Part shown: piece by piece, positions 47,033 through 57,331 of the stretch
Position numbering within the stretch: the stretch's first letter is position 1
Layout: every line of letters begins with the position of its first letter
Source: Colwellia sp. E2M01
GTDB taxonomy: Bacteria; Pseudomonadota; Gammaproteobacteria; Enterobacterales; Alteromonadaceae
NCBI RefSeq assembly: GCF_018860585.1
Contig: NZ_JAHKPR010000069.1
Location: 1-59,915 of the forward strand
Reading direction: 5' to 3'
Length of the DNA: 59,915 nucleotides
Program-made: the position numbers and the translations under genes
The notes under the pieces: generated by a model
What the model was told of the DNA's origin: nothing
Database searches by the model: none
The model's input: the letters and a program-made list of their open reading frames with translations, nothing else

Positions 47033-48418
47033 TTATCTACGGCCATCGCGTCTTAACGCCGCAGGTGTATAGTCGCCTTCATCCAACTTAGTCTTAAAGT
47101 CATACATATCAGCCTCGTTGTCTAAGCCTAAAGCAATATAACGTCTTGACTGAAGATCGTGAAATACATCAAGTGTTGACCAAAGAGTTGGTACTTCATA
47201 ATAATTTACGGTATGCGAAATACCAACGCGATAGAGTTCATCACGGTTATCATAAATATCTGTCGCTGCTACTTGCCAACTGTCTTCATCTATATAGAAA
47301 ACACGTTTTTTGTATATATGACGCATCCCTTCTTTAAGATTTGCTTCAACAACCCAAACACGGTGTTTTTCATAACGTACTAAATCAGGGTTAATGTGAC
47401 CTGCATGTAAAATGTCATCATATTTTAATTTATCACTGTGAAGTCGATAATCATTATAAGGGATCAATAACTCTTGTTTGCCTATTAATGTCCAGTTATA
47501 ACGATTTGGTGCTCCGTTATACATATCAAAATCATCAGTTGTTCTTAATCCATCTGACGCTGTACCCGGTGCATCATAAGCAACATTAGGTGCGCGACGT
47601 ACACGGCGTTGTCCTGTATTATATACCCAAGCTTGACGTGGTGTCTTAACCTGATCCATGGTTTCATGAACAAGTAAGGCCGAGCCAGCTAAGCGTGCAG
47701 GCTCTGTGACTTTTTGTTTAAACTTAAATAAAATATTTGATTCTTCAAGCTCTGTCGGTGAAGCTCCTTTAATATTATAAGGCAATATTAAAGATTCATC
47801 TAACCCCACATAAGTATAGCTACCTGATGCTGTTGGTGCTGCTTGACCAGCCTCTCGAATAACACTTTCACCACGGTAACGTAACGAATGATTCCAGATA
47901 GCTTCTAAACCATTTTCAGGAATAGGAAATGGAATACCAACAGCCGCTTGCTTTAAACCATTACCACCTTCATTTAATGTTGCTCTAGTTGCATTATCAA
48001 GCACTGCTTGATAAACAAAATCAGGATATGAAGCACTGCGGTGTGTCTTATAAATATTCATTTTGAAGGTTTCAGGGTATGTCTCAAATAATTTAATTTG
48101 CCCTGGTGTTAATACGTTTTTATATTTAGAAACATTTTTAGCGGTGATAGTAAATTCTATTTTATCATCAGGGTAAGGATCAAGGTGATGGTCACCTACT
48201 TCATATCCTGCTGGAGGCTTAGTGATACCGCCAGTCCAAGCCGGAATTGAACCATCTTTGTTACCTGCACGCTCTGCACCTAAAGGTGTTAAGTCTGTTG
48301 ATAACCTTGCTGCTTGCTCTGCTGTTATTTTAGCAAAAGCGCTCGTTGATGTACTTAACGATACTGCCATAGTAATGGCTACTGATAATACTGTGACTTT
48401 ATTCATGTTATTTCTCAT
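47033..48418 (-). CDS. DUF1329 family periplasmic/outer-membrane protein
   Basis: The 461-residue protein has a signal peptide (VLSVAITMAVSLSTSTSAFA) and the DUF1329 pattern with LTPLGAERAGNKDGSIPAWTGG near the N-terminus and RVFYIDEDSWQVAATDIYD near residue 375. DUF1329 proteins have a LolB-like fold and are predicted to handle lipids. It begins 16 bases after the DUF1302 gene, so the two are co-transcribed. The frame begins MRNNMNK; the second ATG (MNK) could be the true start. Confidence 0.87.
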   Translation of the reverse strand: MRNNMNKVTVLSVAITMAVSLSTSTSAFAKITAEQAARLSTDLTPLGAERAGNKDGSIPAWTGGITKPPAGYEVGDHHLDPYPDDKIEFTITAKNVSKYKNVLTPGQIKLFETYPETFKMNIYKTHRSASYPDFVYQAVLDNATRATLNEGGNGLKQAAVGIPFPIPENGLEAIWNHSLRYRGESVIREAGQAAPTASGSYTYVGLDESLILPYNIKGASPTELEESNILFKFKQKVTEPARLAGSALLVHETMDQVKTPRQAWVYNTGQRRVRRAPNVAYDAPGTASDGLRTTDDFDMYNGAPNRYNWTLIGKQELLIPYNDYRLHSDKLKYDDILHAGHINPDLVRYEKHRVWVVEANLKEGMRHIYKKRVFYIDEDSWQVAATDIYDNRDELYRVGISHTVNYYEVPTLWSTLDVFHDLQSRRYIALGLDNEADMYDFKTKLDEGDYTPAALRRDGRR

Positions 48419-48434
48419 GAGTTATGCCTTAAAA

Positions 48435-50543
48435 TTAGATTGAATATTTGATGCTGAAAGAAGCGTAATCACGGTCGCTCATCTGGTTAGTTGTACCAAC
48501 CCCGTCGAAGAAAGTATTATAAGTTAAATCTGCCGACCAACTGCTTTGGTATTCAAAGCTTACTCCTAATGAGACACTTTTTCTTTCCTCGATAAACATA
48601 AATAGAGGATCAGGTGTTATGCCAGAGACATCATGAGCGAATACTATGCGTGGAGCCATATTGATTCCCGCAATAACGTTAGTGTAATCAAGCTTTGCAA
48701 CGGCGCGATAACCCCAAGCAAATTCAGTTGGAAATGGATTTGCTTCAACTCCACCTTGTAAAGCATTCTCTAAACCTGGACTACCTGTGATACCACCATT
48801 ACGCGATGTACCGGGGCCATTTAAGCGTAAATCGTTTGGATCTGGCATATCATTAATATTAATACCACCCACTTCAATAAGCCCTGCTAACTGACTAGCA
48901 CCTAAGGTTGGTCCAAATAGTTGTGTTAATGTCATTTGTGCTTGAATGGTATCAGATAAAATATAACCTTGTGCATATTCACTTGAGCCATAAGTCGATC
49001 CATCAGCTTTAGTCATTTGTGAAACACCATCTAATGCCGCATAAGTTGGTGAGCCTGTATTGGCTAGCTGTTGAGGAACAGCCGCAAATAAAAGCTCTAC
49101 ATCATCTATTTGTAACGGCTCATCTTGACGATAGCTTATTTCCCCAGCAAAAGCAGTGGTACCAATCGCGGTATTAAAGCTTAATGCATACATATTAATA
49201 TCTTCGGGGTAATCTAACTCAACACGCGAAAAACTATTTAATTGTGAATAGTTATCGGTAGTGATAGGTGTGCTTGCTATCATACCTATATCATCAGCAA
49301 TAGACTCGGCGCTAAAGTTTGCGGTGATACCTGAGAATATAGGGCGTCTACTGTGATAATTCACATAATATAAACTAAATTCAGTATCGTTTAACTCAGG
49401 TAAAAACCAAGATAAACGCAAACCGTATTGGCCACCATCATTTGGTTCATTTTCTGCTTGCGAGCTTGGTGCTCTAAGCGTGAGGTTAGCCGCGTAAGCA
49501 GAGTACATTTGACCAGCAGCGGCTTGCGCCGATGCTATGGCTGAAGGTTCACCCGACGCTATCGCTGATCGCAAAGTATCACCGATATCATTCAACCCAG
49601 ATGTTAAATAATCTAAATTCATATCGGGGTTGCCGCCAAAGCCAAGTTGGACATTATTATATTGTCCGCCATCACCGGCAAAGTCATTGGTTGAAAAATA
49701 ACTGCCAGGGGGTGGTAATACTGTTTTTTCCCAGCTGTATTGATAAAACATTTCAATGTTGAAATTATCAGTAACACCTAATGACGCCCATAAAGCCCCA
49801 AAAGGAATAAATGCTTCTTTAAGCTCTGCTCCTGGTGCACGTAAACGGGCAATATCAACGGGGTTAATTTCACTTATCCCATGTGAGATCAGAGAACTTT
49901 CACCCCAGCTGATCACTTGATCACCAAGGCGAACAGACAGTGGCATATCTGCTATTTCAAAGTCACCATAAACGTAAGCATCTAATAAGCGGAAATCTTG
50001 ACAAACCTGCTCTTTAGCATCACTGTCACGACAAGGATCAAAAGTTGTATTAGTTAATGAGTCGCTCCATGCACGATCTTTATTCATCATTGCATAATCA
50101 TAAAAATACATAAATCGAACAAACATACCAACATTGTCATAATGAACATTTAGCTCATGCAAACCTTTGATCATGGTAGAAAAGCTTTCACCTGCATTAT
50201 ATGACAAATTGCCATTATCACCATTAGTTGAATAACTGCCAGCACCTTGCGCCCAAATATCTTCTTTAACTGGGTTTGGAGCATAAACTTTATAATTACT
50301 AAAATCTAAACCATTATTAGCGTTATTTGACTTACCGACATTATCATTCCAGTTTCTATCTTCTGTACGCCAACTGGTACCAAGACTGAAGGTAGAATCA
50401 AAAGTGATCTCTACATCAGATACATCCCACCTTGCGGCATGAGCAGTATTAAATGTTGACGTTAGTAATGACATAGAAAGTGCGGCGGCAATACCAACAG
50501 CTAACGGCTTTATATTGAAGCCATAATCTAGCTTATTATTCAT
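48435..50543 (-). CDS. DUF1302 family outer-membrane protein
   Basis: The 702-residue protein has a signal peptide (AVGIAAALSMSLLTSTFNTAHA) and a beta-barrel-like body ending in DYASFSIKYSI, a typical outer-membrane C-terminus. An Ala/Ser-rich insert lies around residues 325-350. DUF1302 proteins are predicted porin-like barrels found with DUF1329 partners. Together with the RND pump and YCF48 protein they may form a trans-envelope lipid transport route, unrelated to the pigment genes by position. Confidence 0.87.
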   Translation of the reverse strand: MNNKLDYGFNIKPLAVGIAAALSMSLLTSTFNTAHAARWDVSDVEITFDSTFSLGTSWRTEDRNWNDNVGKSNNANNGLDFSNYKVYAPNPVKEDIWAQGAGSYSTNGDNGNLSYNAGESFSTMIKGLHELNVHYDNVGMFVRFMYFYDYAMMNKDRAWSDSLTNTTFDPCRDSDAKEQVCQDFRLLDAYVYGDFEIADMPLSVRLGDQVISWGESSLISHGISEINPVDIARLRAPGAELKEAFIPFGALWASLGVTDNFNIEMFYQYSWEKTVLPPPGSYFSTNDFAGDGGQYNNVQLGFGGNPDMNLDYLTSGLNDIGDTLRSAIASGEPSAIASAQAAAGQMYSAYAANLTLRAPSSQAENEPNDGGQYGLRLSWFLPELNDTEFSLYYVNYHSRRPIFSGITANFSAESIADDIGMIASTPITTDNYSQLNSFSRVELDYPEDINMYALSFNTAIGTTAFAGEISYRQDEPLQIDDVELLFAAVPQQLANTGSPTYAALDGVSQMTKADGSTYGSSEYAQGYILSDTIQAQMTLTQLFGPTLGASQLAGLIEVGGININDMPDPNDLRLNGPGTSRNGGITGSPGLENALQGGVEANPFPTEFAWGYRAVAKLDYTNVIAGINMAPRIVFAHDVSGITPDPLFMFIEERKSVSLGVSFEYQSSWSADLTYNTFFDGVGTTNQMSDRDYASFSIKYSI

Positions 50544-51111
50544 CGAGTTTATCCCCTATTCCCAGCATGATGCAGAAACTTAAACATCACCTAAAATATG
50601 TCCGTAGTGATTGTTATTAATTATATTTTTACTTTTATTAGTAAATTTTAACAGCAACAATAATTACATCATTTAACTTTGGTAGCAAGCGCAATAAAGT
50701 GAGTTAAAACTCTATATTTTAATGACTTGCATCAAGCTAACAAGGTATTTTAATGTTACGTTTAAAACTAGCGTTTAAAGTCGAAAAACACAATAAAATA
50801 GTTAAAAATGTTTGCTTTACTTGTTAATAAAGTTAAAGCCAATAATTTACCTCACTATAGTCTAAATAATCTCAATTCAAGATAATGGCTACGATAACCA
50901 GTAAAAACATATATTATAAATTAAAAAGCTTGTACAGTGATGTCGATTTATCCACTAGCAAAGTAATTACCTACCTCGACCTATTAATAATAAAAACAAC
51001 GCCGCTAGTGATGAAAAAAGCTTAGCTTGGTCGTATTACTATCCGAGCTGAGGTTAACGATAACCATAATGAAAGAACATTATTTCGATGATGAACAGAC
51101 AGTAGAAGCTG
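50544..51111. other. Intergenic region without a clear gene
   Basis: This 568-bp AT-rich region holds the DUF1302 upstream sequence. A 46-codon plus-strand frame (50885-51025) exists but has no ribosome-binding site and looks like chance. I see no hairpin with a T tract, tRNA or repeat. Confidence 0.5.
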
Positions 51112-51327
51112 TTATCTTAATTTTGATAAGGAAACAAATTTATTATTTTGTGTTTCTAAACAAAACCTTCCACTTATACCGCTTAATGTGAGGTGTTTAC
51201 GCAGATGCATAGCCGGAAATTGCACTTTAACACCAGCTGTTGTCATGACTACAACGTTCCGAATTGTACCTTGATAGTAAGGCAAAAATTCATTGGCTGT
51301 TATATTAAGAGAGAAATAATACTTCAT
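51112..51327 (-). CDS. DUF2835 family protein
   Basis: The 71-residue soluble protein matches the small DUF2835 family in full: YYFSLNITANEFLPYYQG, then VQFPAMHLRKHLT and GRFCLETQNNKFVSL. It has no known function. It is widespread in Alteromonadales and Vibrionales and usually lies next to pepN, as here, 124 bp downstream of it. Confidence 0.88.
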   Translation of the reverse strand: MKYYFSLNITANEFLPYYQGTIRNVVVMTTAGVKVQFPAMHLRKHLTLSGISGRFCLETQNNKFVSLSKLR

Positions 51328-51451
51328 ATTTTAATAGGATAAATTATTGCAGTAAAATATTATTGTTGAATGAGTAAAATTTTATTACTCACTCAAGCAA
51401 ATACAACTTAGATAAAACTTAGATAAAACTATGTTACTAACTAAGCTGAAA

Positions 51452-54052
51452 TTAATCAGTTAGTGCAGCATCAAGCTTCTCTTTTAAGTCATTAGATAAA
51501 TTTGGTAATGCCTGTAAAGTTAATAACTCTGCCTTCATCAATTGCTGATGTTCTGCAGCAAAGTTTTTATATTGCATTAATGGCGTTATTAATCTTGAGG
51601 CGACTTGTGGGTTAATATCATTCATTTTAGCAATTTGCTGCGATAAAAATTGATAACCACGTCCCGTTTTACAATGAAAATACTTAGGATTATTCATCGC
51701 AAAAGCACCAATAACTGAGCGCGCTCTATTAGGATTTTTTAAAGTAAACTGAGGGTGTTCAATTAATTCATTAAGTTGCATAAATATATCGTCACTGACT
51801 ACAGAAGCATTTAAAGCAAACCATTTATCCATTACCAATGTTGTATCATGCCATTTTTTCTCAAAGTGATTAAGCTGACCACTTAGCTCTGGCAAGTTAG
51901 ACTTAGCTGAGCATGTCAGTGCTGCTAGGGTATCTGTCATGTTTTCTTGTGTAACGTCTGAATTGTTCGCAGCTAACTGATATTGCTCCGCAACTAAACT
52001 CTGATATTCAGGTAAGCGACTTAAATAAGTTAAACACACATTTTTTAGCGATCTATTCGCTACGCAATCTTGCCCATTTGCTTGCTGACAGGCTTTAAAG
52101 CTTGTTAGTAATTGTTGTTGTGTGCCTTGAGCAATAAAAAGAGATAATGCAGTGATAGCATTACAAAGTGCTAGAGGAGCAACATCTATCATTAAGCCTG
52201 CAGCTTCATCAAAACTTGGCAGTGATATTTGCTCAGCAATAAAGGCTTTATCTTCATCACTTTGTAAAATCTCATTTATCGCATTGAGTAATGTGTTAGG
52301 AATAACGTAATCACTGTTAAAAGCTAATTTATGAATTGTCGACATTAATAGTTTTTGTCCTGCATCCCAACGACAAAAACTATTGTCTGCTTGTTTCATT
52401 ATTTTTAGTAAACTTGCATCATCTTGATCAAACACTAACTTAACTGGGGCACTGAAATCAGCAAGCATAGCTAGAGTTGGTTTTTCGCTAAAGCCATTGA
52501 ACGTCCACTGCTGTTCTTCCCCCGTTAACTCAAGTAATTCATTATGATTACTTGTTGCATCGCCACTAATTAATTCAATCTTAACCGGAATATGTAACGC
52601 TTGCGGATCAGGCTGCTTTTTAGTTACTGGCGATTGTTGTGACAAAGTTAACGTGTAGGTATTACTACTTGGCTCAAATACTTCATTGACTTTGATTACA
52701 GGCGTGCCGTATTGGCTATACCACAGTTTAAATTGTGTTAAATTTTTACCACTAGCGTCACTCATTGCATTAATAAAGTCATCACAAGTAACGGCCATGC
52801 CATCAAAACGTTTAAAGTATAAATCCATCCCTTTTCTGAAATTTTCAACACCAATTAAGGTATGTAGCATGCGAATAACTTCTGAGCCCTTCTCATACAC
52901 GGTTAAGGTATAAAAGTTATTCATCTCTAATACTTTTTCAGGACGAATAGGATGCGCCATAGGGCCAGCATCTTCTGCAAACTGTAGTGAACGTAATACT
53001 CGGACATTTTGAATACGAGTCACCGCTCCTGAATGCATATCTGCACTAAATTGTTGATCTCTAAATACCGTCAAACCTTCTTTTAAGCTTAATTGAAACC
53101 AGTCTCGACAGGTAACGCGGTTACCAGTCCAATTGTGAAAATACTCATGAGCAATAACCGCTTCAATATTAAAGTAATCGGTATCTGTAGCACATTGGCT
53201 ATCTGCTAAAACAAATTTAGAGTTAAAAACATTTAAGCCTTTATTTTCCATTGCCCCCATATTAAAAAAGTCAACAGCAACAATCATATAAATGTCTAAA
53301 TCATATTCAAGACCAAAGGTTTCTTCATCCCAAGCCATCGACTTTTGTAGCGACACCATGGCATGCTGCGCTTTAGCTAAGTTACCTTTATCAACAAAAA
53401 TTTCTAAAGCAACTTTACGCCCAGAAACAGTGGTAAACGTATCTTCAAGTAGGTCAAAATCACCAGCAACTAACGCAAATAAATAACATGGTTTTGGAAA
53501 AGGGTCATGCCATGTAACAAAGTGCTGATTATTGTCTAACTCACCTGAGTCAATTTTATTACCATTTGATAAAAGGTATGGGTATAACGTTTTATCGGCA
53601 ATGACTTTAGTGGTAAAGGTTGCCATGACATCAGGTCGGTCTAGGTAGTAACTAATTCGACGAAAACCCTCAGCTTCACATTGTGTACAAAAAGCATCAC
53701 CTGATTTAAATAAACCCTCTAATGCAGTATTGTCTAGCGGATTAATTTCGGTGTTAATTGTTAAGGTAAACGTATTACTTTTAGGTAAACTTGTTGCAGG
53801 GATAGTAAGCAAAGTATCTGTAATTTGATAATCTTCTTCCATTAATAATTGGTTATCAATCTCTAATGAAACCAAAGTCAAATGCTCTCCATTCAGTACG
53901 AGTGCTTGTTGATGCTCTCCCTGTTTAACTATGGTTAACTCGTTAATAACCTTACTGCAGGTATCTGCTAACTCAATCGTTAAGTTAACGGTATTAATGG
54001 TAAAATCAGCTGGGCGGTAATCCGCTAAAAATCTTGGTGCTGTAGATGACAT
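51452..54052 (-). CDS. pepN: Aminopeptidase N
   Basis: This 866-residue M1 zinc metallopeptidase removes N-terminal residues in the cytoplasm. The GAMENKGLNVFN substrate-binding motif and the zinc motif HEYFHNWTGNRVTCRDWFQLSLKEG (HExxH plus a downstream Glu) are visible around residues 255-310. Size matches E. coli PepN. The start MSSTAPRFLADYRPADF is normal. It follows a small membrane protein gene by 27 bases, and the two are probably co-transcribed. Confidence 0.97.
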   Translation of the reverse strand: MSSTAPRFLADYRPADFTINTVNLTIELADTCSKVINELTIVKQGEHQQALVLNGEHLTLVSLEIDNQLLMEEDYQITDTLLTIPATSLPKSNTFTLTINTEINPLDNTALEGLFKSGDAFCTQCEAEGFRRISYYLDRPDVMATFTTKVIADKTLYPYLLSNGNKIDSGELDNNQHFVTWHDPFPKPCYLFALVAGDFDLLEDTFTTVSGRKVALEIFVDKGNLAKAQHAMVSLQKSMAWDEETFGLEYDLDIYMIVAVDFFNMGAMENKGLNVFNSKFVLADSQCATDTDYFNIEAVIAHEYFHNWTGNRVTCRDWFQLSLKEGLTVFRDQQFSADMHSGAVTRIQNVRVLRSLQFAEDAGPMAHPIRPEKVLEMNNFYTLTVYEKGSEVIRMLHTLIGVENFRKGMDLYFKRFDGMAVTCDDFINAMSDASGKNLTQFKLWYSQYGTPVIKVNEVFEPSSNTYTLTLSQQSPVTKKQPDPQALHIPVKIELISGDATSNHNELLELTGEEQQWTFNGFSEKPTLAMLADFSAPVKLVFDQDDASLLKIMKQADNSFCRWDAGQKLLMSTIHKLAFNSDYVIPNTLLNAINEILQSDEDKAFIAEQISLPSFDEAAGLMIDVAPLALCNAITALSLFIAQGTQQQLLTSFKACQQANGQDCVANRSLKNVCLTYLSRLPEYQSLVAEQYQLAANNSDVTQENMTDTLAALTCSAKSNLPELSGQLNHFEKKWHDTTLVMDKWFALNASVVSDDIFMQLNELIEHPQFTLKNPNRARSVIGAFAMNNPKYFHCKTGRGYQFLSQQIAKMNDINPQVASRLITPLMQYKNFAAEHQQLMKAELLTLQALPNLSNDLKEKLDAALTD

Positions 54053-54079
54053 AGTAAAGCCTTACGTAAATAAATATAT

Positions 54080-54268
54080 TTAATGAATGTTTGGTTGCGA
54101 CTGCTTTATACTTGAACTTGTTTCTCTTGTATTTTTTACAACAATTTTCTTAATATTAAAACCAATAAAACATAAATAACTAACCACTAAGGTTAATAAT
54201 ATAATTAAGGTAATAATAGGTGTTGCAGCATCTAACATACTAGGTTGTTGAGTATGAGTTGAAGGCAC
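54080..54268 (-). CDS. Small single-span membrane protein (DUF3149-like)
   Basis: The 62-residue frame encodes one transmembrane helix (about 17-38, TPIITLIILLTLVVSYLCFIG) followed by a basic segment (NIKKIVVKNTR). The true start may be the ATG at codon 11 (MLDAATP). It lies between the prc terminator and pepN. I recall DUF3149 small proteins upstream of pepN in related genera, but the family match here is by position and shape only. Confidence 0.55.
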   Translation of the reverse strand: MPSTHTQQPSMLDAATPIITLIILLTLVVSYLCFIGFNIKKIVVKNTRETSSSIKQSQPNIH

Positions 54269-54329
54269 TTTATCTTGAGGCTAATTAACATTAATCATTA
54301 AAAACCTGAGTGTAGGAGTAATTAACAAG

Positions 54330-54359
54330 AATAAAGCCGCCTCAATGGGCGGCTTTATT
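54330..54359 (-). terminator. Terminator of prc
   Basis: AATAAAGCCGCC (54330-54341) and GGCGGCTTTATT (54348-54359) form a perfect 12-bp stem around a 6-base loop, just beyond the prc stop. Confidence 0.9.
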
Positions 54360-54364
54360 AAACG

Positions 54365-56416
54365 TTATTTTTTCGCAACTTTACCTAACTCGATAAAATC
54401 AAATGTGATGCGAGCGGCCTCATCTAAGAATGGGTCTACCTCATCAAGTTCATCAGTTAAGTCATCTAAGTCGGTGATTTTTTCTTTACCTAAAAGAGCT
54501 AACTGTTTGTTTACTCGGATTAACCGTTTTGCTTTACTCTCTTCACGCTCGGTTTGACGGTCGACAAGATTCAATGAAATTGTTTTATCATCTTTTTCTG
54601 CCTGATAAACACTGATATCTTCAAGTAAATAATTAAATTCAGGATTAGTTTTTATACGCTCTTGATAACGCGCTGTTAAATATTCCACATCTTTACTTAA
54701 ATCATTTAAAGGTGTGTATTTAGCACGTTGAATTTGATCCCATGGTAAGGCATTTTCTTCTTTACTCTCGCCCCAATCTTCAGGATCAATTGCGGTAGGA
54801 AATGCAATATCTGGTAATACACCACGATGTTGAGTACTACCACCATTAATACGATAAAACTTAGCGATAGTATATTGAATACTTCCTAATGGTTTTTCAT
54901 ATAAGTCATAAACACGACCTAAACCACGATGTTGTTGGACCGTACCTTTACCAAAAGTATGCTCTCCAATAATTACACCACGACCGTAATCTTGAATGGC
55001 TGCTGAGAATATTTCAGACGCTGAAGCACTGTATCGGTCAACCATGACGGTAAGTGGGCCATCAAAGTAGCTAATACCGTCTCTATCACCTTGTACTTCT
55101 ATACGATTTGCACCATCTCTAATTTGCACGACAGGACCTTTATCGATAAACAAGCCTGTTAATAAAGATGATTCAGGTAAAGAGCCACCACCATTACCGC
55201 GTAAATCAACAATAATACCTTCAACACCAGCTTCTTTTAACGAAGCAATTTCTTTTTTTACATCGGTAGATAGGTTGTTATAAAAACTTGGAATTGTGAT
55301 TACGCCAAGTTTTTTACTGTTTTCCATTTCAGGGTTTTGTAAATAAACTTCTGATTTTGCCGCTCGGTCTTCTAACTTTATAATGTCACGAACAATTGAG
55401 ACAACTTTTATATTTGCTTCATCATCACTATCACCAGATAATATTTGTAGGCGAACCTTTGTACCTTTAGGCCCTTTGATAAGTTCTACAACATCGTCTA
55501 ATCGCCAACCAATAACATCTTCAAATTCTTCTTTGTCTTGAGCAACGCCAACAATGCGATCTTTCGATTTTAGTTGATTAGACTTATCAGCAGGTCCACC
55601 AGTGATCACTCGTTGAATAACCGTGTAATCTTCCTCAGAACGTAATTCAGCGCCAATACCTTCTAGTGATAAGTTCATATCTACTTGAAAGCGTTCAGCA
55701 TTACGTGGAGAAAGGTATGATGTATGAGGCTCTACTACACGAGAAAAACTATTCATAACAAGCTGAAAAGCATCTTCACTTTCACTTTGCTTCAATCGTT
55801 TAATCGCATAATTGTATCGTTTAGTTAAGATTTCTTTAACTTTCGGCCACTCTTTTTTAGTCAAGGTAAGGTTTAATACATCAAACTTTACTTTTAAACG
55901 CCATAACTCATTTAATTCTGCTTCACTTTTTGCCCAAGGCTCATCTTCACGATCAAATAAGTAAACATCTTTTTTAGTGAAATCGAACGGGTTTTTACCT
56001 TCATTAGTATCTAATAAATTAATCGCATACTCATAACGCTCTAAGCGTCTTTGCATATTAATATTATAAATAGCATAAGGCGCTTCTAGTTTACCGCGAG
56101 TTAATACGGTATCAAATTCATTACGGTATTGTTGAAAGCTTTCAATATCACTTGCTAAGAAAACATTACGTGCATAATCAAGTTGCTTGATAAAACGATC
56201 AAATATTTCGGCTGATAAGGCGTTATCAATGGCAATTTTTTTATAATGTGCGCGGCTAAATCGAGCTGTAACGCGTTTTGTCGCTATAGCGTGCTGAGAT
56301 TCAGGAATAAGCACAGGAAGTTCTTCAGGTGTGTGTATTTTTTCAAACGCGACTGCGTTAGCAGATAAACCTAAAGATAAAGAGATGGCGAGAGCGATAC
56401 GACAAACTTTTTGCAT
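54365..56416 (-). CDS. prc: Carboxy-terminal processing (tail-specific) protease
   Basis: The 683-residue periplasmic serine protease has a signal peptide (ALAISLSLGLSANAVA), a PDZ domain (about 240-325) and an S41 catalytic core: VDRYSASASEIF carries the nucleophilic serine (about 455) and FGKGTVQQH the catalytic lysine (about 480). It trims C-termini of periplasmic proteins such as PBP3. Length matches E. coli Prc. ProQ lies immediately upstream, the same order as in E. coli. Confidence 0.96.
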   Translation of the reverse strand: MQKVCRIALAISLSLGLSANAVAFEKIHTPEELPVLIPESQHAIATKRVTARFSRAHYKKIAIDNALSAEIFDRFIKQLDYARNVFLASDIESFQQYRNEFDTVLTRGKLEAPYAIYNINMQRRLERYEYAINLLDTNEGKNPFDFTKKDVYLFDREDEPWAKSEAELNELWRLKVKFDVLNLTLTKKEWPKVKEILTKRYNYAIKRLKQSESEDAFQLVMNSFSRVVEPHTSYLSPRNAERFQVDMNLSLEGIGAELRSEEDYTVIQRVITGGPADKSNQLKSKDRIVGVAQDKEEFEDVIGWRLDDVVELIKGPKGTKVRLQILSGDSDDEANIKVVSIVRDIIKLEDRAAKSEVYLQNPEMENSKKLGVITIPSFYNNLSTDVKKEIASLKEAGVEGIIVDLRGNGGGSLPESSLLTGLFIDKGPVVQIRDGANRIEVQGDRDGISYFDGPLTVMVDRYSASASEIFSAAIQDYGRGVIIGEHTFGKGTVQQHRGLGRVYDLYEKPLGSIQYTIAKFYRINGGSTQHRGVLPDIAFPTAIDPEDWGESKEENALPWDQIQRAKYTPLNDLSKDVEYLTARYQERIKTNPEFNYLLEDISVYQAEKDDKTISLNLVDRQTEREESKAKRLIRVNKQLALLGKEKITDLDDLTDELDEVDPFLDEAARITFDFIELGKVAKK

Positions 56417-56470
56417 GCATTAATTTCCTATTCAATTTCAATTTAACCTAACAACTTTACTATGCTACAT

Positions 56471-56509
56471 ATAAACAACCGACATTCGTGATGAATATCG
56501 GTTGTTTAT
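56471..56509 (-). terminator. Hairpin terminator after proQ
   Basis: 56471-56487 pairs with 56493-56509 (17 bp, one mismatch) around a 5-base loop. It lies between the proQ stop and prc and could end or attenuate the proQ transcript. A long T tract is lacking. Confidence 0.65.
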
Positions 56510-56542
56510 CTTTCCACCATAGCCACTACTGTGCACTACCGC

Positions 56543-57220
56543 TTATGCGTAAATGTTTTTAAGCTGTGTCTTAATAACCATGCCAGAATCAAGTTGTACA
56601 CTGATATCTTTGCCAGATATTTCAGTGATAGTAGCATTCATTGGTGAATTACCTAATTGAACTCTTACACTACTACCAATTTTGATAGTATCTGATTCTA
56701 CAGGCTTAAGTGGCGCAGCTTCTTTTTTAACTACTTTTTTAGGCGATGATTTAACTGTTTTAAATTTAGCTGAATCTTGTTTTTTATCGCCAGTTCTTTT
56801 ATTTCCTGACTTAGCATTATCTGTAGCAGCTGCGTTTACTTTACCTTTATAAGGTTTTTTAGCATCGCTGTCTGTCGCTTTTTTGTTACCAAATTTTTCT
56901 TGGCTTTCTTTTAATGTTTTACTTGCATAAGTAGCTTGCTCTTCGTCAATTTCAGCCACCTCTTTGCCATCAATATCAACACGATAAGCACCAACTTTGA
57001 TAACTTTTAAATAACGCCAACTACTTGTATAGTGTCTTAAGGCTTGGCGTAAACGTGTTTTACTTACCGTTTCGTCATCACTAAGCTTTTCAGCTAAATC
57101 TTGGAATATACCAATTTTAAGCGGCTTAACAGGACCTTTAATTGAGAAACACTCAGGAAACTTTTCAGTTAAATAAGCAATAATATCTTTTGTACTTGTA
57201 CGTTTAATTTCAGTTTCCAT
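56543..57220 (-). CDS. proQ: RNA chaperone ProQ
   Basis: The 225-residue protein has the N-terminal FinO-like RNA-binding domain (about 5-120, with LRQALRHYTSSWRYLK), a lysine-rich unstructured linker (about 115-170) and a C-terminal Tudor-like domain (about 173-225, IKIGSSVRVQLGNSP). It binds small RNAs and 3' ends of mRNAs. Its position before prc is conserved in gammaproteobacteria. Confidence 0.95.
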   Translation of the reverse strand: METEIKRTSTKDIIAYLTEKFPECFSIKGPVKPLKIGIFQDLAEKLSDDETVSKTRLRQALRHYTSSWRYLKVIKVGAYRVDIDGKEVAEIDEEQATYASKTLKESQEKFGNKKATDSDAKKPYKGKVNAAATDNAKSGNKRTGDKKQDSAKFKTVKSSPKKVVKKEAAPLKPVESDTIKIGSSVRVQLGNSPMNATITEISGKDISVQLDSGMVIKTQLKNIYA

Positions 57221-57331
57221 AACTACACTTTTGTTTACACTTTTAATTAATTTTAAGCTAGCTTCATTTGTCTGTTAAAGCCATTCAATTTGAATTACTT
57301 TAACAAGAAAATAGCGCCAATGTTGAACTTT

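Noticed and set aside
50885-51025. 46-codon plus-strand frame in the gap upstream of DUF1302
   Set aside because: No ribosome-binding site, ordinary AT-rich composition and no recognisable motif; the length is expected by chance in such DNA.
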